A stretch of DNA of 51,157 nucleotides from an uncultured Clostridia bacterium (GCA_947626755.1 CANQTP010000013.1:1-51157), one strand, 5' to 3'; shown: positions 17,770-27,095, counted from the first letter of the stretch. Made by a program: numbers and translations. The notes: generated by a model from the letters alone, not told the origin.

Positions 17770-17925
17770 CTATCTGCTTTTCTTGCCATATTCATTTTCA
17801 AGACGCTTTTTCAGCCGCTTTCCCGACAAACAGAAATATACCGAAAATATTGCTGCCGCGATCAGCAGCATCACAAGCAGAACTATGCCTGCATTAAGCA
17901 ATTCTTCACCGTAAAGATCCAACAT
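17770..17925 (-). CDS. Small single-pass membrane protein beside kinase 2
   Basis: A 51-residue protein preceded by TTGAGGTG. It has a short N-terminus (MLDLYGEELLN), a hydrophobic helix at about residues 12-34 (AGIVLLVMLLIAAAIFSVYF) and a basic tail (GKRLKKRLENEYGKKSR). The stop codon lies 11 bases before the kinase 2 start and the kinase ribosome binding site begins at once after it, so the two are translated together. Same architecture as the 56-residue protein at 2216-2386 beside kinase 1, although the sequences differ. No known family recognised. Confidence 0.7.
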   Translation of the reverse strand: MLDLYGEELLNAGIVLLVMLLIAAAIFSVYFCLSGKRLKKRLENEYGKKSR

Positions 17926-18019
17926 AAAACACCTCAATACTTAAACATAAAACTGCAATTCCTGACAGTTTAAAGCAGACTTCAGAAATATAATAACGAA
18001 CAATAAATATTATTGATTT

Positions 18020-18721
18020 TTACAAGCATTTTATAATATACGCAGTGATATTATCACGTTCACCGTATTTTTTCATGCGTTCTATCTCCTTTTTGATCAC
18101 TTTTCCGACATTGGTATGACGGCGGATACCGCGGCATTTTTTTGCAATATGCTTCTGATCCATATGCTTGTAAAATCCGTCAGAACACACAAGCAGGCTT
18201 TCATTTTTGGTTATGCGTCCGTAGTATGTATTGATGAAAAGTTTTTCATTGAATCCTATGCATTGTCTTAATGCGCCTCGCTTGCTCCCATTGGAAGGCA
18301 GAACATCGTCCTCCGTGACCTGTTCGGCTTTTTTCAGAATATGATAGACCCTGCTGTCACCTACATTTGCCGCCATAAAATTTTCTTCGCTGACTATTAC
18401 TGCAGACATTGTGCTGCCTGTTTCAAGGGAATTCACCTTGCTGTGGCGGCATATTCTTTCATTAAGATCATAAATATGTTCAAGGAACGACATTATGACC
18501 TGATCAAAAGTGCTGCTGCTCTTTAAATGCAGCGACCATTCCTTCACACTTTCCGTTATTATCCCCGAAGCGATCTCACCATCTTTAAGACTTCCTATAC
18601 CATCACAGACAATACCTATAAAAATCGGTATATCGGTACTGCATTCTCCTGCAAAAAAGCTATCCTCGTTATTCGGACGGGAAGTGCCTATATCGCTGAA
18701 AGCTCCATATATGTAATTCAT
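18020..18721 (-). CDS. PP2C-family Ser/Thr protein phosphatase
   Basis: A 233-residue PPM/PP2C catalytic domain with no extra domains and no membrane segment, so cytoplasmic. All metal-binding motifs are present: NNED (17-20), CDGIG (39-43, where many relatives have DGMGG), a GDSRVYHI strand, CSDG (169-172) and RDN (222-224). It should remove phosphate from Ser/Thr residues placed by the two receptor kinases of the same locus and so reset the FHA-dependent output. It follows the FHA gene by 20 bases. Beyond its stop codon, about 95 bases without a gene contain a small hairpin (CAATAA/TTATTG, 18001-18015) before the next small gene. Confidence 0.9.
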   Translation of the reverse strand: MNYIYGAFSDIGTSRPNNEDSFFAGECSTDIPIFIGIVCDGIGSLKDGEIASGIITESVKEWSLHLKSSSTFDQVIMSFLEHIYDLNERICRHSKVNSLETGSTMSAVIVSEENFMAANVGDSRVYHILKKAEQVTEDDVLPSNGSKRGALRQCIGFNEKLFINTYYGRITKNESLLVCSDGFYKHMDQKHIAKKCRGIRRHTNVGKVIKKEIERMKKYGERDNITAYIIKCL

Positions 18722-18741
18722 AGCAGCTCTCCTCCGAAAAA

Positions 18742-20100
18742 TTACATTTCTTTGAATTCGTAAACATACAAACTGTCGCCGAACACTATCATATCTCCGT
18801 CTGAAATTGTATATGCCGTATTCGGCTGAAGGATCTGTCCATTGATAAACGTTTTATTTGCCGAATTCATATCCGTAACCGAATATTCAGTACCAACGCG
18901 CTTTATAAGCACATGGCGGCGGCTTATCTTTTTAAAGTCGGCGCTGAATTTGTATCCGAAGTAATTTGAACTTTCCGACTGTCTGCCTATATACATTTCG
19001 CCGTTTGCGTCAAAAGAAAGCTCAATTCTTTTCGGAGCATCAAGAGGACCGTTATTTTCTTTAAGAGCAAGATAAGGATCCGCACCCGCGATCTCGGTAA
19101 CGCCGTCATCATATGCACCCGCAAAAACAGTTTCATCGTTTGCAGGAACTTCTGTCATATTATTGCTTGGTGCAGAAAATTTATTTGGAGCGGCTTTGTC
19201 CTTTTTAAGGAAAGACAGTATAGAATCCACGCCCTTTTCTTTGCTTTTTTCCTTGCCCTTTTCCTTGGTTTTCAAAACAGATTTAGAAGCGGTCTTTTTC
19301 CCGCCGAAAAGTTCTTCCATAGCCCTGTCCCTTTCAGAGGAAAGCGGATTTACAGCATCGGGCTTTGCTTCTGCAGGTGCGGGCTTTTCCGGCTTAGGCT
19401 GCGTAGCAGGCATGATCTTAGGGAATCCGACACCGCTTTTTGATTCTTTATGAATAGGTTCGTTTGATGGAACTGAAGCTTCTCTCTGCGGCTGACGAAC
19501 AGACTCTTTCTGAGGTTGTATTTCTCTTTTTACGGGAATATCTTTTTTGCTTCTGTCATCGTATTTTCCTATCAGATCAAGCAGCGATGCTACTGAAACA
19601 TTTCCGTCAACGACCATTCGCAGCAAAATATTGCTAAGTTCCGCAGAGTCGGTCAGCCGCACATTTTTAATGATCTCTGCAAAGAAACCTGATATTTCAG
19701 CATCGGAGCAGAAATTGTCAAGATCAAAAGAATATATGTACCTTACATTATAATCATAGGATCCCACAAATACCAACTGCGGCGTCAGCATGAAATAATG
19801 GCTGTCGATCATCCAATCGGAACATTCGATCATAGGGTTTATAAGATTTTTCAGAAGCCGGATAAATTCACTGCCTGACATTTTCATTATCAGATTTTCT
19901 ATAGGCTTGAAATTACCGAGTTCATATTTAAGGAATGACTCGCCGTTTATAGTAACTTCATTTACCGGCGCAGAAAAATACGGACAATCATTCCTGAATA
20001 TCTTCATAGCAAGTTCGTCATATCTTCCGCCGCGTTTTTTAGGGATATTCAAAGTATTATTAGCAAGAGAATTTACTATCCTATAGCCTTCTGTATTCAT
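18742..20100 (-). CDS. FHA-domain signalling protein with GarA-like phospho-site region
   Basis: A 452-residue cytoplasmic protein. I use the ATG at 20100 with AAAGGA nine bases upstream; a TTG six codons earlier overlaps that site. Residues 1-180 form an N-terminal globular domain, of a type I associate with Clostridial FHA proteins (possibly DUF6382). Residues 181-310 are a Lys/Pro/Glu-rich linker. The FHA domain is at about 358-449 with the conserved GR (372-373), SRRH (393-396) and SANKTFING (413-421), and should bind phospho-threonine. Just before it come NDETVFAGAY (321-330) and DGVTEIAGA (332-340), which resemble the phosphorylated ETT motif placed ahead of the FHA domain in mycobacterial GarA and corynebacterial OdhI. 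It is probably the main substrate/adaptor of the two kinases. Confidence 0.85.
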   Translation of the reverse strand: MNTEGYRIVNSLANNTLNIPKKRGGRYDELAMKIFRNDCPYFSAPVNEVTINGESFLKYELGNFKPIENLIMKMSGSEFIRLLKNLINPMIECSDWMIDSHYFMLTPQLVFVGSYDYNVRYIYSFDLDNFCSDAEISGFFAEIIKNVRLTDSAELSNILLRMVVDGNVSVASLLDLIGKYDDRSKKDIPVKREIQPQKESVRQPQREASVPSNEPIHKESKSGVGFPKIMPATQPKPEKPAPAEAKPDAVNPLSSERDRAMEELFGGKKTASKSVLKTKEKGKEKSKEKGVDSILSFLKKDKAAPNKFSAPSNNMTEVPANDETVFAGAYDDGVTEIAGADPYLALKENNGPLDAPKRIELSFDANGEMYIGRQSESSNYFGYKFSADFKKISRRHVLIKRVGTEYSVTDMNSANKTFINGQILQPNTAYTISDGDMIVFGDSLYVYEFKEM

Positions 20101-20133
20101 AATATCAGTTCCTTTCAAAAAGATATAATGATT

Positions 20134-21453
20134 TTATTCATAATAATCAAGATAAAGTGTTCCATAACCGTCATTGTCCTGCACAAAAGCGCGTTTTTCA
20201 TAAAACGGTTCGGCATATGAATATTCTGCAGGGATCACAAATTCATCCTTGTAACTTATATAACCCCATTGACCGCCTTTTTTGACCGCTGCCAGACCGC
20301 ATGAAAAAGATCTTGCGTCATCATAATTGCAGGGTATGACAATTTCGCCGTTTCTGTTTGTAAATCCCCATTTCCCGTCTTTTTTTACTGCCGCATATGA
20401 ATTTTTTTCAATAAACGGGTAAGCATCTTCAAATACGGCGTCATTTAAAGTTTCACCTTCGGTATTTATCATTCTGTACGATCCGTTTTCCGAAACAAAT
20501 GCTATCCCGTTGAAAAATGCTTCATACCTGTCATTCATGGCAATATCATCATATTTTCCAAGAGCTGATTCTTCCCCATTTTCATACAAAAAGATCCATT
20601 TTCCGCCTTTTTGTGCAGGACGCAGACCGTCGGAAATTGCTCCTATAAAATCATAAGGTTCGCTTATGACTTCCATTTCATAATTGCAGAGAAGATATTT
20701 GTCCTTTGCAGTAACTATCGGGTTGGCACCGTCATAAATGAATACACCGTCAACAGTTTCGTCATGGCATAGTGAATACCGTTTCATAGAATTGTTTATA
20801 AGACTTACCTTTCCGCCAAGACAAACAGCAGCATAATTATTGCAGAACGAAGTGGCATCGTCATACAAAAAATTTGCAGAACCGCTTCCGTCATGTGAAA
20901 CATATCCCCATTTTCCATCGGAACATATGGCTATTTTGCCATCAAAAACAGGGGATTTTTCCTTGAAACTCAGTTTGCTGTATGAATATGAATATATAAG
21001 TGAATCCCTTATTGATATGATTTCTTCCGATCCGGGATAGATCGAGAGCCCGCTGTTAATTACTGACAGCATCATATCAAATTTTTTCTGACCGCGATAG
21101 TATTCAATTACCTGTATTACTTCACTTTCGGAAGCCGAAGCATTATTAATGCGCTTCTGTTCAAGTGAGAGCCAATTTTCAGGATCGTTATCGGCGGAAT
21201 AATATTCAAGCAGTTTAAGTTCGATCTCGTTTTTGGAATTGTCATCGCCGACTTTGATATTAAGTGCATTTTCAAGACATTCGGCAGCGCGGAAATATAC
21301 TTCATCGCTTGCAAGTTCTTCGGCTCTTGCGATAAGATCTTCGCGGCGTTTAAGGAGCTGCTTTTCTTCATCGTCTCCGGAACCCAGAGTTCCGAACGCT
21401 ATAATAATAAGTATCACAAAAGGAAAAATAAGCATAAATCTGTATTTTTGCAT
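20134..21453 (-). CDS. Membrane-anchored WG-repeat protein
   Basis: A 439-residue protein with an N-terminal membrane anchor (FMLIFPFVILIIIAF, about 6-22), a charged helical region (about 30-140) and a series of WG (KWG) beta repeats: GKWGYVSHDG, GKWIFLYENG, GKWGFTNRNGEIVIP, GQWGYISYKDEFVIP. Such repeats build extracytoplasmic beta structures; their ligands are mostly unknown. It sits 13 bases from the prepilin peptidase gene and 33 bases before the FHA gene, linking pilus assembly and phosphorylation genes in one transcript. It may be a surface or scaffold component of this system (inference). Confidence 0.75.
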   Translation of the reverse strand: MQKYRFMLIFPFVILIIIAFGTLGSGDDEEKQLLKRREDLIARAEELASDEVYFRAAECLENALNIKVGDDNSKNEIELKLLEYYSADNDPENWLSLEQKRINNASASESEVIQVIEYYRGQKKFDMMLSVINSGLSIYPGSEEIISIRDSLIYSYSYSKLSFKEKSPVFDGKIAICSDGKWGYVSHDGSGSANFLYDDATSFCNNYAAVCLGGKVSLINNSMKRYSLCHDETVDGVFIYDGANPIVTAKDKYLLCNYEMEVISEPYDFIGAISDGLRPAQKGGKWIFLYENGEESALGKYDDIAMNDRYEAFFNGIAFVSENGSYRMINTEGETLNDAVFEDAYPFIEKNSYAAVKKDGKWGFTNRNGEIVIPCNYDDARSFSCGLAAVKKGGQWGYISYKDEFVIPAEYSYAEPFYEKRAFVQDNDGYGTLYLDYYE

Positions 21454-21466
21454 TTTCGGTTCTCCT

Positions 21467-22114
21467 TTACATTACGGCAACAGCAGCCGCTGTTCCCAGA
21501 AATAAAAACGGTGCAAACGGCATACTGTCCTTCATTTTCATTTTTTTGGAAATCAGAGCAATTGCCGCAAACATCAGGCTGAGAATCAGAGCGTATATCA
21601 GTGCTCCGAACACTGCATCTCCCGTAAGGACAGCACCCATGACGATCGTAAGTTTAACGTCACCGCCGCCGAGTTTGTTTTTCATAAGGATATATCCCGC
21701 TCCGAAAACAAGAAGTGAAAATAATGCTCCTGTTATTGACTTTATAAGTTCCGATATTCCTTCGTCAGGAGATAATATTATCAGAAGTATGATATATACT
21801 GTCCATATTCCGAAGAGCGTCAGGACAAGCCGATTGGGAATTATCTTTTTTTTAATATCAATGACAGCGGCGCAGGCAAGAAATATAAACAGAATATAAA
21901 ACATCAACGATCTGTACGGCGGATTGCTGTCCGTTCCCAGATAAAGCCCGACGCAGGAGATCACTGCACATACCGCACACATTACAGTAATATTTTTTTC
22001 TGAAAAGACAAAAGCTTTCGGATATCCGATCTCTGTTTTAAAATATTTATTCATTGAAAAACAAAGGACAATGTAAAAAACAAGTGCGGATAGAATTGCA
22101 ATAAAAATCATCAT
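21467..22114 (-). CDS. tadV: Tad prepilin peptidase (A24 family)
   Basis: A 215-residue polytopic membrane protease. The two catalytic aspartates are visible: D86 in AAVIDIKKKIIPN and D152 in LGGGDVKLTIVMGA (the GxGD motif). At this length it lacks the N-terminal methyltransferase domain of classical PilD, as usual for TadV/CpaA. It should remove leader peptides from the Flp-like pilin and the pseudopilins of this locus at the conserved glycine. AAAGGG lies about nine bases before two successive ATG codons. The next gene upstream stops 14 bases before it. Confidence 0.9.
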   Translation of the reverse strand: MMIFIAILSALVFYIVLCFSMNKYFKTEIGYPKAFVFSEKNITVMCAVCAVISCVGLYLGTDSNPPYRSLMFYILFIFLACAAVIDIKKKIIPNRLVLTLFGIWTVYIILLIILSPDEGISELIKSITGALFSLLVFGAGYILMKNKLGGGDVKLTIVMGAVLTGDAVFGALIYALILSLMFAAIALISKKMKMKDSMPFAPFLFLGTAAAVAVM

Positions 22115-22128
22115 GTCCGATTACCCTT

Positions 22129-23118
22129 TCAGTGTTGTTCGCCGTCTTCGTCATTGCCGCCTGAAGATCCGCTGCCATGAAATATGTAATTAAAACCGCG
22201 CTTGGCAACGCCGTTATATTCTGATTTGCCCTTGCCGTCGCCGTTTATCCAGCCGTAGCCTGACGCTCTTTGTACAACAAGCAAGGAATTATCATACAGC
22301 GGACCATCGTTTCCGATTGCCCAGCCTGAAAGATTGAACGGAAATTTTATGCGGTAATATACTATCAGATCTATCTGCCTTGATCCCTCGCCGCCGAGAA
22401 AGTTTGAATGTGTAAAGTCTATCCCGCTTATTCCGGAAAGATATTCGCCGTTTTTCAGTGTTCCGTTATATTCGGTAGAGACTACGCCGCAGTTTTCAAG
22501 AATAGCATTGTCTATATACTTTTCAAGCATGATCTTTCCGAGAAAGCCTCCGAGAAGCGAATGCCCCGCGTCTTTCAGCTCTGCAAACAATTGTGATGAA
22601 AGCTGCGTAAGAAGCTGCTTCGGATTTTTGGCAAAATTCTTTACCATATCCCATACTTCCATGACTTTTCCCTTGGACTCAATAGCCTGATCCTTGACAT
22701 CTACAACGCCGGAAACGCATTTTTTGATGTTTGCTATAAGTTCATTGGCATCAAATCCGTCCGAAAGATCATCAAACGCATCTACAAAATTGCCGGCAGC
22801 CTGACCGCCACCGCTGAGAGTATCAACAACACTTGAATAAGCAGAAGTAACGGTTTCAATATCTTTTTTATTTTGATCGGTAGCTTTTTTCAGAGCACCG
22901 TCTGCACTGTTGCTAAGATCGATAAGACCGAGATAGTTAAGATAATATGTGTAATTTCCAAGTTCGTTCACCGTTTGGTTAAGACCGTACTGAACAAGGC
23001 TCTGCACCACAAAAATATTTACAAGATAGATAAAAAGCAGCATAACGACCATAAGCAGAGGGATAACAACTGTTGCTTCAATAATAATAGCACCGTTTTC
23101 ATTTTCGGAAAACTTCAA
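22129..23118 (-). CDS. TadE/TadF-like pseudopilin
   Basis: A 329-residue protein starting at TTG, supported by GGAGGAGA about seven bases upstream and by the absence of another start before the pilin motif. Residues 1-30 give the prepilin-like sequence NENGAIIIEATVVIPLL: glycine for cleavage, Glu at +5, then a hydrophobic helix. The remaining 290 residues are predicted outside the membrane and end in a Gly/Ser/Asp-rich tail (SGSSGGNDEDGEQH). TadE-type proteins are minor pilins needed for pilus assembly. It lies 15 bases after the TadG-like gene. Confidence 0.85.
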   Translation of the reverse strand: MKFSENENGAIIIEATVVIPLLMVVMLLFIYLVNIFVVQSLVQYGLNQTVNELGNYTYYLNYLGLIDLSNSADGALKKATDQNKKDIETVTSAYSSVVDTLSGGGQAAGNFVDAFDDLSDGFDANELIANIKKCVSGVVDVKDQAIESKGKVMEVWDMVKNFAKNPKQLLTQLSSQLFAELKDAGHSLLGGFLGKIMLEKYIDNAILENCGVVSTEYNGTLKNGEYLSGISGIDFTHSNFLGGEGSRQIDLIVYYRIKFPFNLSGWAIGNDGPLYDNSLLVVQRASGYGWINGDGKGKSEYNGVAKRGFNYIFHGSGSSGGNDEDGEQH

Positions 23119-23133
23119 TTTTATCTCCTCCGA

Positions 23134-26100
23134 TCAGTATTCTTTGACAGCGACATACGGATAGCTGCTGATGCTGCTTTCGGTGCCGTTCATTTCGTCA
23201 GCAAAGTCTGCAACATTGTCATATCCTGCGTTTCTGAAATTGAATACTTTTCCCGTGAAAATAAAATCACGTTTTACATTGCAGGTAACTTCAACGGCTG
23301 TGTTTGCGCTTGTCATGTGGAATTTATCTATGCTTACGGTATCATTATCAGTGGTTATCGTATTGCCCAGAAGATCGATCTGATGCTTAACGGTACTGCC
23401 GTTTATGTAATAATTCATGTTTACCTCTATCAGATCGGACGTTCGCTCTAACATTGTTTCACTATCGACAAATATCATACTTAAAATTATCAGATACTGT
23501 TTATAATTGATCTTTATTCCGCCATCGTCGTCATCGTCATCCGAAAAATTAAGATCATTGCCGTTATTGCCATTTTTTGCATATTTGTTTAAAACATCAA
23601 ATGTGTTATCGTCGGTAACCTCTTTTATCTGACGGATAAATGACATATTTGATAGTTTGTTTTTATAAAAAAGAACGTCCTTTCCCTCATAAAGCTGATT
23701 AAGATCGCACCATGATTCAAGGCTTGCAATTGCGATCCTTATTGCCTGTCCTGCGACTATTGCCGCAAGCGGGCACCATGACAGAGCGCTTTCAATTGCT
23801 TTTACAATGTTATTTATTTCTGTTATTGTATATGTACTTATGTAATTGGGTACAAATCTTATTACAGCCAACTTATCTCGTACAGATTTAAAATTGCTTT
23901 TAGGGTTTTTGCTTCCGTTAAAAATGTATTCAAGTTCACCATACAGCAAAAAATTTGTCGAGGAGCTTTCCGTATTATCAGGATCAGCAAGCGTTATCCC
24001 TTGATATGAGATAGGTGCTTCGGGAATTATCTCTCCATTGACCTCTTTCTTATCGCTTGTCTGGCAGGTAAACATTCCGTAATCGTATACCATAAGAAGG
24101 AGCTTATTTACTGCTTTTGTACCAACATCAGTGTTATCGGGCAGGTCAGGTACTTCTGTGAAACTTGTTATATCGTCAATTTCTATATTGGGAAATAAAC
24201 CGGTCTGCTCATGAGGCATTACTTTATTTTCAAGGCATCCGCGGAGCTTGATATTATTCATATCAAATTTTTTCAATATGTTCTTAAGATTATCTTTAAG
24301 TTTGTCTATCTCATCCTCTGTTGCTTCATCGCTGCCGTCTTTTGACGCATTGTTCCAGTTTGCAAGAACGTCATATAATTTGCTGCAAGTGCATTGGCTC
24401 ATATTATTTTTAGAATAGACATTATAATTTAGTGCGAATGGAGTATAAAAATCATTCAGAACATTTGAAGTTATATCATATATATCTGTGTCCGGAAAAT
24501 CATTTTCTTCTATTATTTCTGTGCTATCCATCCATTTTAATACTTCAGCTGCAATCTCTGACGGATCCCCATCATCGGAATAGAAATCATCAACAAAGCC
24601 TTTAATTTTGTCATTCATATCTTTAAGGTATTCGTCATATCCACGCAGTCCTGTTTCGCTGTTTTCAAAAGCGTCTGCCAGTGCTTGCTGAATATTTTTT
24701 TCTGAAACGACTGCATAACCGGCATCATTACTTGCAAAATCTTCTGCAAAACCTTTATAATCAAAATTTGCTATAATATCTATATCGGCTGCATCTTTGT
24801 TTACGTCGCCTGTTTTATCTTCGGGCAGCCGCATATTTACAGGCAGAAGCGGAGCATAATCTTTTTTTATACCGTTAAGGAATGTCTTTGTCCTTTCTAA
24901 TTCTTCATTTTCCGCATCGGTTCTTGAATTTTTATTTTCCATTTCACTTATATCTTTTTCCATCTCATTTACAAGATCTGCTATATTACTTTTTATGTCA
25001 TTTAATGAAGATTCAAAACCCTCTAATTCGGATTTAAGAGACTTTCTTGCATCTACAACAGGAGCATAATAACTTTCATCAACATTTGTATAAATAAATC
25101 TATTGATTTTTTCCTTCATTTTATTATAATTAACTATTCTTCCTGAATTTGTTTCTTTTTTTATATTTAAATAATCTGTAATATAGGTTGGAATATCCAT
25201 CTTATAAATTTCATCTGCATCGGTAAAGCAATATTTTATACCCACTGTAGAAGATGAAAAAAAATAGTTGAAATTGTTGTCTGTATTGTAAGGCATCAGA
25301 TATTCTCTGCCATATAAGATCCTTTCTAAGATGGCAAGATCTGCAAGACCAAGTTCATATGTCTCACCGCTGTCCTCATCGGTATTATTCTCATTATCGC
25401 TATCGTCATCGCTATCGGGATCATCTGTATCATTCTGAGGCGGTGCCGCTTGACTGTTTATGATATTCTCACAAAATATTTTGAGAATATCATAATTATC
25501 TTTGGTCACCTGCAAAGCCCCACGATATGATTTAACTTCTTCTGAAGCATACAAGTGAACGGATTTTTCATCTGACCCTATTCTTATACTATCGGTATCA
25601 GCGTAATACTTATTTAATTTATATTCATATTTTCCCATTGCATTGTAAAGTTCTTTTATTTTTTTATCAAGTTCACCAAGTGCTTTGTCAATATCATCTT
25701 TATCCTTTATTCTTTTATAATTTTTATTTGTATTTGCGATCGCACTTTCTGCTTCGTCTCTGTCCTTCGTATCCTGCCCGTTGTCATCGGGTTTGATAAG
25801 GCTTTGTATTCCCGTTGCGATCAGATCTGTAGGACCGATAAATTTTGTATATTCCGAGATCTGCATTTGCAGTGTATTATAATTTTTTGTGCCGTTCTGC
25901 TCAAGAACAAGCGGCTTGGCGGGACGTGCTTCCATGCTGTTAAGAGAACTTCCCATAAGCGCAAGCGCATCGGAATATTCCGTGCCGAACCATTCGGAAT
26001 TATATGTATTTGCAGTCCGGATCTCGTCCTTTGATCCCGGAGTAAACGATGCTGTCATGTACTCTTTAAGCTCGTCCAGTACGGCTGTATCAGTCTGTGT

Positions 26101-26313
26101 AACGGCAAATAATCCGTAAAGTTCGTTAAGAAGTTCATCATATACGCTGAGATAAGAATTTGCATATGTTTCTGCTGCAGCGGCAGCCTGTGCTTCCGCT
26201 GCTTTTGCCCGTGCGAAATCTATCATAAGGCTCGAAATTATTATCAGCGGCAGAAGCAGCAGCAATGTAAACAGCGATAAAGCACCTTTATGATCGTACA
26301 TGAATTTAAGCAT
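23134..26313 (-). CDS. Very large TadG-like pseudopilin
   Basis: A 1059-residue protein with the TadG-type N-terminus DHKGALSLFTLLLLLPLII: glycine then a hydrophobic helix without Glu at +5. Its length is well above the few hundred residues common for TadG. The body contains long acidic and coiled-coil-like stretches (an Asp/Asn/Glu-rich run near residues 290-315 and DDDDDDGG near 940) and many repeated Asn/Asp segments. It may belong to the DUF5702 group seen in Clostridial Tad loci, which I judge from memory only. The start overlaps the stop of the TadE-like gene by one base (TAATG), indicating coupled translation. Expected role: minor pilin or pilus-tip/secreted component. Confidence 0.8.
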   Translation of the reverse strand: MLKFMYDHKGALSLFTLLLLLPLIIISSLMIDFARAKAAEAQAAAAAETYANSYLSVYDELLNELYGLFAVTQTDTAVLDELKEYMTASFTPGSKDEIRTANTYNSEWFGTEYSDALALMGSSLNSMEARPAKPLVLEQNGTKNYNTLQMQISEYTKFIGPTDLIATGIQSLIKPDDNGQDTKDRDEAESAIANTNKNYKRIKDKDDIDKALGELDKKIKELYNAMGKYEYKLNKYYADTDSIRIGSDEKSVHLYASEEVKSYRGALQVTKDNYDILKIFCENIINSQAAPPQNDTDDPDSDDDSDNENNTDEDSGETYELGLADLAILERILYGREYLMPYNTDNNFNYFFSSSTVGIKYCFTDADEIYKMDIPTYITDYLNIKKETNSGRIVNYNKMKEKINRFIYTNVDESYYAPVVDARKSLKSELEGFESSLNDIKSNIADLVNEMEKDISEMENKNSRTDAENEELERTKTFLNGIKKDYAPLLPVNMRLPEDKTGDVNKDAADIDIIANFDYKGFAEDFASNDAGYAVVSEKNIQQALADAFENSETGLRGYDEYLKDMNDKIKGFVDDFYSDDGDPSEIAAEVLKWMDSTEIIEENDFPDTDIYDITSNVLNDFYTPFALNYNVYSKNNMSQCTCSKLYDVLANWNNASKDGSDEATEDEIDKLKDNLKNILKKFDMNNIKLRGCLENKVMPHEQTGLFPNIEIDDITSFTEVPDLPDNTDVGTKAVNKLLLMVYDYGMFTCQTSDKKEVNGEIIPEAPISYQGITLADPDNTESSSTNFLLYGELEYIFNGSKNPKSNFKSVRDKLAVIRFVPNYISTYTITEINNIVKAIESALSWCPLAAIVAGQAIRIAIASLESWCDLNQLYEGKDVLFYKNKLSNMSFIRQIKEVTDDNTFDVLNKYAKNGNNGNDLNFSDDDDDDGGIKINYKQYLIILSMIFVDSETMLERTSDLIEVNMNYYINGSTVKHQIDLLGNTITTDNDTVSIDKFHMTSANTAVEVTCNVKRDFIFTGKVFNFRNAGYDNVADFADEMNGTESSISSYPYVAVKEY

Positions 26314-27056
26314 TATGTTTCCCCTCCGTTATTATCTGAGACTCCGAACCACTCTTTTATCTTATTTATGTATTCCCCGACTGTATCTTTTACACCTTTT
26401 ACAATGTTATTTCCTCTTGAATCAAGATTAAACCTGTACAGCAAAAAATCAACGTATTGCAGATTCCGTATAGTTGAAGTATTGTCGGAAATTACCCCCT
26501 CGGTGTGTACCGTAAACGTAGGGTGATTGAAATATTCTCCGCCTATATAGGAAAAATTTATAAACTGCTTCATTTTGTATGAAACATCAATGTCAAGCTG
26601 TGTAAATAATACATAATTATGTACATCGGCTTTAAGTTCAAAATCTCCGTCGATCGTGCCAAGCAGCGGAGTTTTTAAATAATAATCGAATATCTTTTTT
26701 ATTCCCGCACCGTTATTATCATTCAGTTTTCTTGCCCTTGAAGCCGGCGTGTCAAAAAGTGTAGAATATACATTATATATTTCACCTGTGTCATTAACAC
26801 CCGGAGTCGGTATTTTCATTCCGTTTTCGGGATCGTATAATTCTTTATTATCGCTGAATTTTGCACCTAAAGAATAATTCCCCGAGCAGACATATTTCAC
26901 ATAAACCATAGTCTGTTCTGCCGCAGAAACCACCTGCGCCCTTTGTGCGGTAAGCAGAAGTATATAAAAAAGGAACAAAACAATTACCATATATATAGGA
27001 AATATAAAAGCCGCCTCTATCATCAGATAGCCGCTTTCACTTTTCTTTTGTGACAT
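26313..27056 (-). CDS. tadE: TadE-like pseudopilin
   Basis: A 247-residue protein starting at MSQKKSESGYLMIEAAFIFP, with AGGAAGG upstream; an open frame continues 32 codons further upstream, across the hairpin after the pilin gene, and is rejected. Gly-Tyr-Leu-Met-Ile-Glu gives the canonical prepilin cleavage glycine and Glu at +5, followed by the hydrophobic helix (YMVIVLFLFYILLL) and a 205-residue extracytoplasmic domain. It should be processed by the prepilin peptidase at 21467 and act as a minor pilin. Confidence 0.85.
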   Translation of the reverse strand: MSQKKSESGYLMIEAAFIFPIYMVIVLFLFYILLLTAQRAQVVSAAEQTMVYVKYVCSGNYSLGAKFSDNKELYDPENGMKIPTPGVNDTGEIYNVYSTLFDTPASRARKLNDNNGAGIKKIFDYYLKTPLLGTIDGDFELKADVHNYVLFTQLDIDVSYKMKQFINFSYIGGEYFNHPTFTVHTEGVISDNTSTIRNLQYVDFLLYRFNLDSRGNNIVKGVKDTVGEYINKIKEWFGVSDNNGGET

Positions 27057-27077
27057 ATTCTTTCCTTCCTTTTGTAT

Positions 27078-27095
27078 ATATTTTTGCAAAAATAT
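27078..27095. repeat. 18-bp perfect AT-rich palindrome
   Basis: ATATTTTTGCAAAAATAT is a perfect palindrome in the leader of the TadE-like gene, directly beside the hairpin at 27096-27143. It may be part of the same RNA structure or an operator-like site; nothing else identifies it. Confidence 0.4.
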
